A DNA stretch of 13,617 bases from Saprospiraceae bacterium (lineage in GTDB: Bacteria > Bacteroidota > Bacteroidia > Chitinophagales > Saprospiraceae). Shown piece by piece: positions 1-7,711 of the stretch. How positions within the stretch are numbered: the stretch's first letter is position 1; every line of letters starts with the position of its first letter. A program made the translations under genes and the position numbers. The stretch is taken from positions 1-13,617 of the forward strand of contig JABWAJ010000093.1 of the NCBI GenBank assembly GCA_013361075.1, in the 5' to 3' direction. Below the pieces are notes generated by a model. It had not been told where the DNA came from. It was given only the letters and a program-made list of their open reading frames with translations, and made no database searches.

Positions 1-223
1 GCTTCATACAACTGTGAGTTTAATAAATTTCAGATCAATAGTTTTTGGTATTGGCGCAAATTAAGGGCAATTCACCGGAAAAGCAAATCCGGCTGCCTTT
101 ATTTAAACAAAATTTAACAAATATGTTGCAATAAACTGGAAAAATAAGCTGCAAGGGACAAGTTTCCCAATTTGCCAGGTATTTCCTGCCAATTTGCCAC
201 CCTGATAATTTGCCAACTTAGCG
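1..223. other. Non-coding stretch downstream of thrS
   Basis: I see no gene here. It holds a weak hairpin: 75-79 pairs with 88-92, and 66-69 with 94-97. Three copies of the 9-mer aatttgcca lie at 169-177, 191-199 and 207-215, just beyond the thrS stop. Neither hairpin arm is followed by a convincing T-run on the thrS strand, so I do not call a terminator. Confidence 0.5.
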
Positions 224-2143
224 TTAAAGCAGTTTTTCGAAGTACGATTTAAAGTCTTCGATACTCATGCTGCCCTGGTCGCCTTCGCCTTGTTTGCGAA
301 CGCCCACGGCCCCTGCTTCCTGTTCTTTCTCACCGACGATGAGCAGGAACGGAATTTTTTTGAGCTCGTTATCGCGAATTTTACGACCGATGCTTTCCGT
401 CCTTTCGTCAATAATGCCGCGGATGTCGTGCCGGGCCAACTGCTGCTGAACGGCTCTGGCATATTCGTTGTACTTGTCACTAATGGGCAGCAGCACGTAT
501 TGTTCCGGCGCCAGCCACAAAGGAAATTTGCCGGCGCAGTGCTCTGTCAGCACTCCAATGAAACGTTCCATAGAACCAAAAGGTGCACGGTGAATCATTA
601 CCGGGCGGTGCATTTGGTTATCCGAACCAATGTATTCCAGATCGAAGCGCTCGGGCAGGTTGTAATCCACCTGAATGGTTCCAAGCTGCCAACTGCGGCC
701 CAGGGCGTCCTTGACCATGAAGTCGAGTTTTGGTCCGTAAAAAGCAGCTTCTCCAAGTTCAGTGACCGTTTCAAGGCCCGCTTCTTTGGTAGCGTCAATG
801 ATGGCTTGTTCAGCTTTGACCCAGTTTTCTTCTGAGCCGATGTACTTTTCCTTGTTTTCAGGATCCCGGAGCGAAATTTGGGCCGTATAGTTGTCGAAAC
901 CTAATTTCTCCAGCACAAACCTTGTTAAGCTCAATACCCCAAGGAACTCATCCTTCAACTGATCGGGGGTGCAAAACAGGTGGGCGTCGTCCTGGGTAAA
1001 GCCCCTTACCCGCGTCAGGCCGTGCAATTCTCCGCTTTGTTCGTAGCGATAAACCGTACCAAATTCGGCGATGCGCAAGGGTAACTCTTTGTAAGACCGG
1101 GGTTTGTGCCCGAAAATCTCACAATGGTGCGGACAGTTCATAGGTTTTAGCAAAAACTCTTCTCCTTCCTTAGGCGTGTGGATGGGCTGAAAGCTGTCTT
1201 TTCCATATTTTTCGTAATGTCCGCTGGTAACGTACAACTCCTTCCGGCCTAAATGAGGTGTAATAACGGGTTGGTACCCCCGCTTGATTTGTTCTTCTTT
1301 GAGAAAGTTTTCAAGGCGTGTACGCAATGCTGTGCCTTTGGGCAGCCAGATGGGCAAGCCCATACCGACCTTTTCAGAAAACATAAACAATTCAAGTTCC
1401 TGCCCCAATTTGCGGTGGTCCCGTTTTTTTGCCTCTTCCAGTAAAAAGAGATAGTCTTTAAGCTCCTGCTGTTTGGGGAATGTGATGCCATAAATCCGGG
1501 TCAGTTGCTGGCGTTTTTCATCACCCCGCCAATACGCCCCGGCAATATTCATCAGTTTGGCTGCTTTTATTTTCCCGGTATCAGGCAGATGCGGCCCCCG
1601 GCAAAGGTCGGTAAAATTGCCCTGCGTATAAAACGTAATAGAACCATCGGCCAGGTCTTCGATAAGTTCGAGCTTGTATTCGTCTCCCTTTTCGGTAAAA
1701 TACTGAACTGCATCGGCTTTGCTTACCTCTTTGCGAACATAAGCATTGCCCTGGCGGGCCAGTTCCAGCATTTTATTTTCTATTTTTTCAAAATCGTCGC
1801 TGGAAAGCTGATAATTGCCAGGATCAACGTCATAATAAAACCCGTTTTCCACGGGAGGCCCGATGGCGAATTTGATGCCGGGATAAATGGCTTCAAGCGC
1901 TTCTGCCATGAGGTGGGCAGAAGAGTGCCAGAAGGTAGATTTGCCGTCTTTATCCTCCCACGTCAACAATTGCAGTGTGGCATCGGAATGAATGCTGCGC
2001 GAGGCGTCCCAAATTTCGCCATTTACCTTGGCAGAAAGCACATTGCGGGCCAGTCCGCTGCTGATGGACTCCGCAATTTGCATCGCGGTAACGCCGCTTT
2101 CATATTGGCGTACATTGCCGTCAGGAAAAGTAATGTTAATCAT
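224..2143 (-). CDS. thrS: Threonine--tRNA ligase
   Basis: Cytoplasmic class II aminoacyl-tRNA synthetase that charges tRNA-Thr with threonine. The 639-residue length is normal for full bacterial ThrRS. Domains in order: N-terminal TGS domain (about 1-62); editing domain with the H73-x3-H77 pair and a CRGPH motif giving C181 and H185; and the class II catalytic core from about 245. Motif 2 reads FGTVYRYEQSGELHG through DDAHLF (about 361-390). The catalytic zinc ligands are visible as C337 (MNCPHH), H388 (DDAHLF) and H518 (MIHRAPFGS). The anticodon-binding domain spans about 545-639. All hallmark residues are intact, so the enzyme should be active in both aminoacylation and editing. The ATG at 2143-2141 puts the TGS domain at the N-terminus and is preceded by an A/T stretch with no Shine-Dalgarno, as is normal in Bacteroidota. 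It is transcribed divergently from the response regulator. Confidence 0.98.
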   Translation of the reverse strand: MINITFPDGNVRQYESGVTAMQIAESISSGLARNVLSAKVNGEIWDASRSIHSDATLQLLTWEDKDGKSTFWHSSAHLMAEALEAIYPGIKFAIGPPVENGFYYDVDPGNYQLSSDDFEKIENKMLELARQGNAYVRKEVSKADAVQYFTEKGDEYKLELIEDLADGSITFYTQGNFTDLCRGPHLPDTGKIKAAKLMNIAGAYWRGDEKRQQLTRIYGITFPKQQELKDYLFLLEEAKKRDHRKLGQELELFMFSEKVGMGLPIWLPKGTALRTRLENFLKEEQIKRGYQPVITPHLGRKELYVTSGHYEKYGKDSFQPIHTPKEGEEFLLKPMNCPHHCEIFGHKPRSYKELPLRIAEFGTVYRYEQSGELHGLTRVRGFTQDDAHLFCTPDQLKDEFLGVLSLTRFVLEKLGFDNYTAQISLRDPENKEKYIGSEENWVKAEQAIIDATKEAGLETVTELGEAAFYGPKLDFMVKDALGRSWQLGTIQVDYNLPERFDLEYIGSDNQMHRPVMIHRAPFGSMERFIGVLTEHCAGKFPLWLAPEQYVLLPISDKYNEYARAVQQQLARHDIRGIIDERTESIGRKIRDNELKKIPFLLIVGEKEQEAGAVGVRKQGEGDQGSMSIEDFKSYFEKLL

Positions 2144-2288
2144 TTATTTTTTATTATGGTGTCTGTGTTTGGGTAGGAACACAGCTCTGTTTACGCAAAG
2201 TTTCCAAAAAGGCTGCTAAATTAGGTCATTTTAAAGACTTTGTACAACCGGGTTATAAAATTTGCAGATAAAGTTTTAAGGATTCTAT

Positions 2289-2296
2289 TATATTTG
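2289..2296 (+). promoter_or_regulatory. Candidate Bacteroidota -7 box (TATATTTG)
   Basis: This is an exact match to the Bacteroidota -7 consensus TAnnTTTG, about 140 bases upstream of the response regulator start. A TTTG at 2261-2264 could be the -33 element, but the 24-base spacing is longer than the usual 19-23, so the call is weak. The same TATATTTG word recurs in front of tetR with correct spacing. Confidence 0.35.
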
Positions 2297-2369
2297 CTTG
2301 CATTCTTAAGGAACCGCCCCATTGAAAAAGTGCTTTATAATCCTTGCTGCTACAAAAAAAACTACAAGG

Positions 2370-2408
2370 CCACGTCATGAAATTCGCTCAATACTCCCCT
2401 TGACGTGG
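2370..2408. repeat. Inverted repeat upstream of response regulator
   Basis: Perfect 8-base arms, ccacgtca (2370-2377) and tgacgtgg (2401-2408), are separated by 23 bases. The downstream arm ends 31 bases before the response regulator ATG. There is no T-run after it, so a regulatory site or 5' leader structure is more likely than a terminator. Function unknown. Confidence 0.45.
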
Positions 2409-2439
2409 TAAATTCACAACTTCAAACACTATTTTTACA

Positions 2440-2907
2440 ATGAAAAGCAAGCTAAAAAGCATTGTCCTCGTTGAGGATAACCTTGCTGACGTCAAACTCA
2501 CCGAGTACGCATTAAAAAGCCTGGAGGAGCGGCCACCACTCATCCACTTCTTTGAGGGCCCCGACTTGTTGCAATACCTTGCCGATGCAGATCTTCACGA
2601 AATTGCCGTGGTCATCATTGACCTCAATATGCCCAAAATGAGCGGTATAGAATTGTTGAAGATTTTCAGGAACGATGCAAAGTTGCACAACATGCCGGTA
2701 CTTGTTTTCAGTAGCTCTGACGATCCGAACGACATGCAAAATTGCTACGACCACGGTGCCAGCGCCTATGTGGTGAAGCCTTCCGGGTTGGAAGAACTGG
2801 AAACAACCATGCGTCAGATTGTCGATTTTTGGTGCCAGGCCAATTCACTCCCCCCTGTCTTTTGGAACGGGCGTTTCAGTCCCCAGGAAGCCAATGTTCC
2901 GCTTTAG
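2440..2907 (+). CDS. Single-domain response regulator (Rcp1/CheY-like receiver)
   Basis: A 155-residue cytoplasmic protein consisting of one receiver domain with no output domain. The phosphorylation site is complete: acidic pair E12-D13 (LVEDN), phosphoacceptor D61 (IIDLNMPKMSG), switch S91/S92 (VLVFSSSDD) and K113 (YVVKPSG). The VEDNxAD start and the C-terminal IVDFWCQANSLPP helix are typical of Rcp1-type regulators, which usually take phosphate from hybrid or phytochrome-like histidine kinases. No kinase is encoded nearby, so this is an orphan and its partner is unknown. The ATG at 2440 directly precedes the first beta strand; no Shine-Dalgarno is seen. The last 63 bases overlap queG on the opposite strand. 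Confidence 0.9.
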   Translation: MKSKLKSIVLVEDNLADVKLTEYALKSLEERPPLIHFFEGPDLLQYLADADLHEIAVVIIDLNMPKMSGIELLKIFRNDAKLHNMPVLVFSSSDDPNDMQNCYDHGASAYVVKPSGLEELETTMRQIVDFWCQANSLPPVFWNGRFSPQEANVPL

Positions 2908-3807
2908 CCCCGCAAAACCAGTTCGTTTAACCGGAGATCGCTGAAAAAGTGCCCTGAATACTTCTTCTGTGATTTCCTCCCATTCTTGTTTGCGCAAAGC
3001 CAGCAGTTCGGGCGGTGGCTCGAAGGCGGGTTCTTTATGCGGGGTGGCAAAACGATTCCATGGACATACTTCCTGGCAGATATCGCAGCCGAACATCCAC
3101 TGCTCAAATTTGCCTTTGTATTCCGCAGGGAGCGCCTCGTCGCGCAGTTCTATCGTGAAATAAGAAATACACCTGCTCCCGTCTACGACGAATCCGGACT
3201 GGGAAATGGCGTCTGTGGGGCAAGCTTCAATACAGCGGGTACAGGTGCCGCAATAATCCTTTATGGGCGAATCGTAGACCAGGTCGAGATCGAGAATCAA
3301 TTCGGCGAGAAAAAAATACGACCCTGCCCGGGGGTGGATCAACATGGTGTTTTTTCCCATCCAGCCAATGCCGCTGCGCCGCGCCCAATCGCGTTCCAGC
3401 ACGGGTGCTGAGTCTACAAAACAACGGCCGTGCACCGCTCCGATTTGCTCCTCTATGAAATGCAGGAGGGCTTTCAGTTTCCTTTTTACCACAAAATGGT
3501 AATCTTCTCCGTAGGCATACTTCGAAATTTTCGGGGCTAATGGGTCCTGTTGTTCCTGCTCGGTGTGGTAATTGTACATCAGGGTAATGACCGAGCGGGC
3601 GCCTTCCACCAATTTTCGCGGGTCAATGCGTTTGTCAAAGTGGTTGGCCATGTAGCTCATCTTGCCGTGTTTGCCCTGGTTTAGCCAGGTTTCCAGGCGG
3701 CGCGCCTCTTCATCCATTTGTTCTGCACGCGCCATGCCGACGAAAGAAAAACCCAGGCGCAGGGCTTCTTCGCGGATGAGGCGGGTGCGGAGTTGAATGG
3801 CGGACAT
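2845..3807 (-). CDS. queG: Epoxyqueuosine reductase QueG
   Basis: Catalyses the last step of queuosine synthesis, reducing epoxyqueuosine to queuosine in the wobble position of tRNAs with GUN anticodons. It is a cytoplasmic cobalamin and iron-sulfur enzyme. The catalytic aspartate lies in the family motif VDSAPVLERDWA (D132). The two 4Fe-4S clusters come from a ferredoxin-like set CGTCTRCIEACP (C186, C189, C192, C196) and a second set FGCDICQEVCPWN (C241, C244, C248) with C213. The C-terminus carries the family's SPVKR...GLKRNIGFL motif. The 320 residues match the short form without the C-terminal HEAT-repeat extension. The start at 3807 gives a normal N-terminus. The conserved LKRNIGFL end is encoded inside the region shared with the convergent response regulator, so both reading frames appear genuine. 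Confidence 0.96.
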   Translation of the reverse strand: MSAIQLRTRLIREEALRLGFSFVGMARAEQMDEEARRLETWLNQGKHGKMSYMANHFDKRIDPRKLVEGARSVITLMYNYHTEQEQQDPLAPKISKYAYGEDYHFVVKRKLKALLHFIEEQIGAVHGRCFVDSAPVLERDWARRSGIGWMGKNTMLIHPRAGSYFFLAELILDLDLVYDSPIKDYCGTCTRCIEACPTDAISQSGFVVDGSRCISYFTIELRDEALPAEYKGKFEQWMFGCDICQEVCPWNRFATPHKEPAFEPPPELLALRKQEWEEITEEVFRALFQRSPVKRTGFAGLKRNIGFLGTETPVPKDRGE

Positions 3808-3853
3808 GAGTTTGTTGTGGTAAATGATCCGAAAGGTAGCAATTCTTCAAATC

Positions 3854-3889
3854 AAAAAGACCGTACCCCCCAAATCGGGAAGTACGGTC
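3854..3889 (-). terminator. Rho-independent terminator of the 3924-4520 gene
   Basis: On the minus strand, 8-base perfect arms (3889-3882 with 3866-3859, gaccgtac/gtacggtc) with extra G-C pairing inside are followed at once by five T residues (3858-3854). It lies 35 bases past the stop of the small exported protein and upstream of the queG start, so it separates the two co-oriented genes. Confidence 0.8.
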
Positions 3890-3923
3890 CACACAACTTA
3901 TTTTGCCTAATGATTACTACCAA

Positions 3924-4520
3924 TTAACGCAACGCCACTGCTTTGTGGAAATCGCCGTTGCCGGCAATGACTTTCACGCTGTAGTCGCCCTTTGGCAGGC
4001 GCGACAGGTTGTAGCGTTTTTCCACTTTCAGCGAGTTGCTGATGTTTTCCTGGAAAATAACCTCGTCACTTTCATTCAGGAACACCACAATTACATTGCT
4101 TAAGCGCTTGTTCAGGAAAGACAGGTCGACGTAGTTATCGCCAACGTTGATGATCGGTGCGTATATTTCCTGACGGTTGTTCTCGTCAAGAACGAGTGAG
4201 CTGCCTGTGATGATGAGGGGCTGAACCGTCTCGATCAGGCCTGCATTGACGATCAAACGATAATCACCAGTTTCTAATTTGCTCAAATTGAATGTCTTGG
4301 CAAATGATTTACCATTTGACCGCTCTTCAATCAGCACGTTTCCATCAGCATCTTCCAGCGTAATGGTAGCCGGCGTGTTCAGTTTTTCCAGTTCAACACT
4401 TACCTTTTTGGCGTTGGCCGATTCCCGGATTTCAATGCGCGGTACGCCTCCGGCAACGGCAAGGTTGGTGAAAGCAAACAGGAACAATACATTGAGCGCG
4501 AATTTTTGAAAAGCCTTCAT
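3924..4520 (-). CDS. Exported two-repeat beta-sandwich-like protein of unknown function
   Basis: A 198-residue protein I cannot name. Residues 1-23 form a signal peptide (MKAFQKFALNVLFLFAF... with AVAG at the likely cleavage site), so it should be periplasmic or secreted. The mature part is two tandem repeats of about 65-70 residues, each alternating beta-strand-like segments and ending alike: FNLSKLETGDYRLIVNAG (about 77-94) and YNLSRLPKGDYSVKVIAGN (about 170-188). The pattern resembles DUF3244 or type IX sorting-tail-like beta sandwiches, but there is no clear sorting domain attached to a larger cargo. No catalytic residues or cysteines stand out. It has its own terminator, and a TAnnTTTG-type box lies upstream, so it is probably a single-gene unit. 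Confidence 0.8.
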   Translation of the reverse strand: MKAFQKFALNVLFLFAFTNLAVAGGVPRIEIRESANAKKVSVELEKLNTPATITLEDADGNVLIEERSNGKSFAKTFNLSKLETGDYRLIVNAGLIETVQPLIITGSSLVLDENNRQEIYAPIINVGDNYVDLSFLNKRLSNVIVVFLNESDEVIFQENISNSLKVEKRYNLSRLPKGDYSVKVIAGNGDFHKAVALR

Positions 4521-4579
4521 AATAACTTTGTTTTTGATTGAGTGAATTGTGTCGGAATACTTTCTTGTGATTACGAAGG

Positions 4580-4587
4580 CAAAGGTA
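4580..4587 (-). promoter_or_regulatory. Candidate -7 box for the exported repeat protein
   Basis: Read on the minus strand this is TACCTTTG, an exact TAnnTTTG match, about 60 bases upstream of the ATG at 4520. I could not find a matching -33 TTG at normal spacing, so only the -7 element supports it. Confidence 0.4.
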
Positions 4588-4647
4588 GGGGGAGAAACAG
4601 GGGGATAGCTACCATTGGTTTTGCCGATTGTGATGCTATTTTATCCT

Positions 4648-4669
4648 ACCAATCAAATAATTGATTGGT
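4648..4669. repeat. Perfect 9-4-9 inverted repeat between divergent genes
   Basis: accaatcaa (4648-4656), spacer ataa, ttgattggt (4661-4669). It is symmetric and sits in a divergent promoter region, so an operator is plausible. A few T residues follow on the plus strand, but there is no gene upstream on that strand to terminate. Confidence 0.5.
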
Positions 4670-4889
4670 TTTTACCTGGTTTGAAACATGATTTTGGAAT
4701 AATTATTACTTTTTATTATTTTATTCAGAATATTGTTTTAAAAAATACAATATTAAACAACAATTAAGGCTGCAATGAATCCGGTTGCTCCCGGAAAGTA
4801 ATGCTAAAAGTTTTTTTTAATCCTTAATATTGCTGTTCATGCCGGCTATCAGAGCAGTAAGAAGGCCTTTGAAGTTAAAAAAAATCATC

Positions 4890-7427
4890 ATGCAAAAAAC
4901 ACACTTGCTTTGGATGGCCTTGCTCTTTTGCTGCGCCACCGCATCTTTTGCCCAGCTAAAATCCCCGGATGAGTTTCTCCCGCACCGCTGGGGCGAAACA
5001 TTCACACCTCACCACCTGCTGGTGGCTTATGCAGAGCACGTAGCCGCCAACAGCAACCACGTCAGGCTCATTCCTTATGGCCGTACCAACGAGGCACGCC
5101 CGATGATGGTCGCAGTTGTTTCCACACCGGAAAACCTGGCTCGTTTAGAAGACATCCGGGTGAACAACCTCCGCCGGGCGGGCACAGTGCCCGGCACACC
5201 GGACGCCGCACTCGACCGGGCCATTGTCTGGCTTAGTTTCAGTGTGCATGGCAATGAAGCCTCAGGCTCTGAAGCATCCATGGCTGTGTTATACGACCTG
5301 GTCAATCCGGCCAATGCCCTGACAAAATCCTGGTTAAAAAATACCATTGTCATTATTGATCCGTCGCTCAATCCCGATGGTTATTCGCGCTATACCCACT
5401 GGTTTCGGGGTGTGGCCAACCGCATTCCCGACCCCAACCCGGCTGCCCGCGAACACCGCGAACCCTGGCCGGGCGGTCGTGTCAACCACTATTATTTTGA
5501 CCTCAACCGCGACTGGGCCTGGCAAACACAGGTGGAATCGCAGCAACGCGCCAAAGTTTATCACCAATGGCTGCCGCACGTACACGCCGATGTTCACGAG
5601 CAGTACTACGATGCGCCTTATTATTTTGCCCCGGCAGCAGCCCCCTACCACGAGTACATCACCAAGTGGCAATCCGATTTTCAGGTTGAAATCGGTAAAA
5701 ACCACGCCAAATATTTCGATGCCAACGGATGGCTTTATTTCACCAAAGAGGTGTTCGACTTGTTGTATCCAAGCTATGGCGATACTTATCCCACTTACCT
5801 TGGTTCTGTGGGCATGACTTACGAACAGGGCGGGCACAGCCGTGGCGGCCGGGCAATTACCATGCCCAATGCAGACACGCTGACCCTATTTGACCGGGTC
5901 ATTCACCACAAAACGACCGCGCTTTCTACCGTGGAGGTTTCGTCTCAAAATGCGCAACGCCTGCTCGAGAATTTCAAAAGTTATTACGAAAAAAGCAGCA
6001 CCAACCCGCCCGGGCCATTCAAGACCTATATTATTAAAGGAGGAAACAACAAAGGCAAACTCAAAGCCTTTTGTGCCTTGCTGGATAAAAACTTTATCCG
6101 CTACGGCAAAGCATCCGCTGTATCAGGCCTCAAAGCCGTAGATTATCAAACCGGGAAAGAAACAACCGTACGGATCGAAAGCAACGATCTGGTCATCAGC
6201 GCCTACCAGCCACTGGCCGTCATGACGCAGGTGTTGCTGGATCCACAGACCAAAGTTTCGGATTCGCTGACCTACGACATCACCGCCTGGTCTTTGCCCT
6301 ACGCCTACGGCCTCGAAGCTTATGCCAGCACCCAGCGCGTGGAAGTGAAGCCAGGGTATGAATTCGGCGCTTACGCAAATACGCTGGCCAATGCCGGCGC
6401 ACCTTATGCGTATCTGGCCCGGTGGGAATCGGTGCACAATGCCCGTTTTTTGGGTCAATTGCTGCAAAAAGGAGTGGTGGTGCGCTATGCCACGTCCGAT
6501 TTCAGGCTGGGAAGTACGGAATATGCAGCTGGAACGCTTGTCATTACCCGCAGTGACAACCGGAAAAACCCGGATTTTGACGCCATTGTAAAAACTGCGG
6601 CCCTACAACACCAGCAGGACATCTACCCGGCGAGCACCGGTTTTGTGGAATCCGGGCGCGATTTCGGTTCTGACGGATACCGGCTCGTGGAAGCTCCGCG
6701 CGTAGCCGTGTTGGGTGGAGAAGAGGTTTCCGACAATGAGTTTGGTCAGATCTGGCACTATTTTGAAGAAGACCTGCGCTATCCGTTGAGCATTTTCAAA
6801 GCCGATGAGCTGTCGCAACTCAATCTCGACGATTTTAACCTGCTCATTCTGCCCGAAGGCAGCTACAATATTGATGACGCCACCGCCGACAAACTAAACC
6901 GCTGGATGTCGGATGGCGGAAGGCTCATTGCCATTGGTTATGCCGTTGCGGCTTTGGAAGAGAAAAAAGGCTTCTCGCTTACCAAATATGCGACCTCTGA
7001 TGACAAAGCCCAGGCTGAAAAAGCACGCGAAAAAGCCGTATTAGACAGTCGCCTCCACACCTACGAGGGCCAGTCGCGCCGATGGGCCGCATTTTCATTG
7101 CCGGGTGCTGTGTTTAAAGTAAAAATGGACACCTCTCACCCGCTGGCTTTTGGGCTTTCTGAATACTATTTTTCATTAAAAACCAACAGCTTAGCGTATC
7201 CTTATCTCAAAAATGCATGGAACGTAGGTACCCTGGGTGCCGACTTTATGTCGGTTGGCTTTGTTGGTTCCAAAGCTAAAGAAAGCCTGAAAAATACGGC
7301 CGTATTTGCCGTACAGGATAAGGGTGATGGCGGTGTCATTTATCTGGTTGACAACCCGCTGTTTCGTGGTTTTTGGGAAAATGGGAAATTTTTGTTCAGC
7401 AATGCCGTGTTTTTTGCAGCACAGTGA
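4890..7427 (+). CDS. Exported M14-family zinc carboxypeptidase-like protein
   Basis: An 845-residue secreted or periplasmic metallopeptidase. I choose the ATG at 4890, not the in-frame ATG at 4830, because it gives a clean signal peptide: MQKTHLLWMALLFCC... cut after ASFA (residue 21). The M14 site is complete: zinc ligands H120 and E123 (SVHGNEASGSE) and H236 (HADVHEQ), substrate-binding R207 (DLNRDW), and catalytic E312 (TYEQGG). The peptidase domain spans about 30-350. A long C-terminal part follows; about 602-690 (VAVLGG..., LLILPEGSYN, GGRLIAIG) has the look of a class I glutamine-amidotransferase-like fold without an obvious catalytic Cys, as in large Bacteroidota M14 proteins. There is no type IX C-terminal sorting domain. 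It probably degrades exported or environmental peptides; the substrate is unknown. Confidence 0.92.
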   Translation: MQKTHLLWMALLFCCATASFAQLKSPDEFLPHRWGETFTPHHLLVAYAEHVAANSNHVRLIPYGRTNEARPMMVAVVSTPENLARLEDIRVNNLRRAGTVPGTPDAALDRAIVWLSFSVHGNEASGSEASMAVLYDLVNPANALTKSWLKNTIVIIDPSLNPDGYSRYTHWFRGVANRIPDPNPAAREHREPWPGGRVNHYYFDLNRDWAWQTQVESQQRAKVYHQWLPHVHADVHEQYYDAPYYFAPAAAPYHEYITKWQSDFQVEIGKNHAKYFDANGWLYFTKEVFDLLYPSYGDTYPTYLGSVGMTYEQGGHSRGGRAITMPNADTLTLFDRVIHHKTTALSTVEVSSQNAQRLLENFKSYYEKSSTNPPGPFKTYIIKGGNNKGKLKAFCALLDKNFIRYGKASAVSGLKAVDYQTGKETTVRIESNDLVISAYQPLAVMTQVLLDPQTKVSDSLTYDITAWSLPYAYGLEAYASTQRVEVKPGYEFGAYANTLANAGAPYAYLARWESVHNARFLGQLLQKGVVVRYATSDFRLGSTEYAAGTLVITRSDNRKNPDFDAIVKTAALQHQQDIYPASTGFVESGRDFGSDGYRLVEAPRVAVLGGEEVSDNEFGQIWHYFEEDLRYPLSIFKADELSQLNLDDFNLLILPEGSYNIDDATADKLNRWMSDGGRLIAIGYAVAALEEKKGFSLTKYATSDDKAQAEKAREKAVLDSRLHTYEGQSRRWAAFSLPGAVFKVKMDTSHPLAFGLSEYYFSLKTNSLAYPYLKNAWNVGTLGADFMSVGFVGSKAKESLKNTAVFAVQDKGDGGVIYLVDNPLFRGFWENGKFLFSNAVFFAAQ

Positions 7428-7478
7428 TGGAAATGCCTGTCGGACGCCCTGAAGGTGTCCGACAGGTATTTCCATCAC
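7424..7478. repeat. 25-base-pair hairpin after the M14 gene (terminator or REP-like)
   Basis: Arms 7424-7448 and 7454-7478 pair over 25 bases with only two G-U wobbles and a 5-base loop. The left arm begins inside the M14 codons and includes its TGA (7425-7427). No T-run follows, so it is not a standard terminator. It could protect the mRNA 3' end or be a REP-like palindrome. Confidence 0.75.
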
Positions 7479-7482
7479 GGAA

Positions 7483-7528
7483 CATCCCGAATTTTTTCAC
7501 GTACCGGTGGGGCAAAAAATTCGGGATG
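7483..7528. terminator. Second hairpin, perfect 15-base arms with A/T tracts
   Basis: Arms 7483-7497 (catcccgaatttttt) and 7514-7528 (aaaaaattcgggatg) are perfect complements with a 16-base loop. With the preceding hairpin it probably ends M14 transcription, but the T tract lies inside the stem rather than after it. Bidirectional termination or a mobile palindrome are alternatives. Confidence 0.55.
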
Positions 7529-7679
7529 GCTTCTGTTTGCACAACCCTAATCCCAAGCGGATGAGTATTTTTTATAAAAAAACAGCAAAATATTAATTTA
7601 TAAAATCAACACAAACAATGACATATACTTAAACCCTTCTTTTTGCTGGTAAAATTTACAAAAAAATCTGCTTCTTCTA

Positions 7680-7711
7680 TTGACTTTACTAAACACCGTT
7701 CAGTATATTTG
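7680..7711 (+). promoter_or_regulatory. tetR promoter (-33 TTG, -7 TATATTTG)
   Basis: TTG at 7680-7682 and TATATTTG at 7704-7711 are 21 bases apart, matching Bacteroidota sigma-70-type promoters. The palindrome at 7689-7703 fills the spacer, so a bound repressor would block polymerase. Confidence 0.7.
7689..7703. promoter_or_regulatory. Putative TetR operator, copy 1
   Basis: ctaaacaccgttcag is an imperfect palindrome of the form CTnAAC-nnn-GTTnAG. It recurs with one change over an 18-base match (7685-7702 against 8517-8534) in front of tolC. Placement between the promoter boxes of a TetR gene supports autoregulation; binding itself is inferred. Confidence 0.65.

Larger units (their letters stand above)
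2144..2439. other. Divergent intergenic region thrS / response regulator
   Basis: This is the 296-base gap between two divergent genes and must hold both promoters. It contains a TATATTTG box at 2289-2296 on the plus strand and an 8-base inverted repeat just upstream of the response regulator (2370-2377 with 2401-2408). I saw no TAnnTTTG box for thrS, and no RNA gene. Confidence 0.5.
4521..4889. other. AT-rich divergent intergenic region
   Basis: 369 bases between the exported repeat protein and the M14 peptidase, both transcribed outward. The middle (about 4630-4770) is very AT-rich. It holds the -7 box at 4580-4587 and a perfect inverted repeat at 4648-4669. No RNA gene or small ORF is convincing. 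Confidence 0.5.

Noticed and set aside
66..97. Hairpin as thrS terminator
   Set aside because: The stem is interrupted and there is no T-run after it on the thrS strand.
290..835. 181-codon plus-strand frame inside thrS
   Set aside because: It lies wholly antisense to conserved catalytic and anticodon-binding regions of thrS, with no recognisable motifs.
1505..2176. 223-codon plus-strand frame opposite the thrS 5' half
   Set aside because: Antisense shadow of the TGS and editing domains; no protein-like features of its own.
4830..4889. Longer M14 start at the ATG at 4830
   Set aside because: It would add 20 charged residues before a clean signal peptide that begins at 4890.
5334..5837. 167-codon minus-strand frame inside the M14 gene
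   Set aside because: It covers the M14 active-site region in antisense; the M14 frame carries all the conserved residues.
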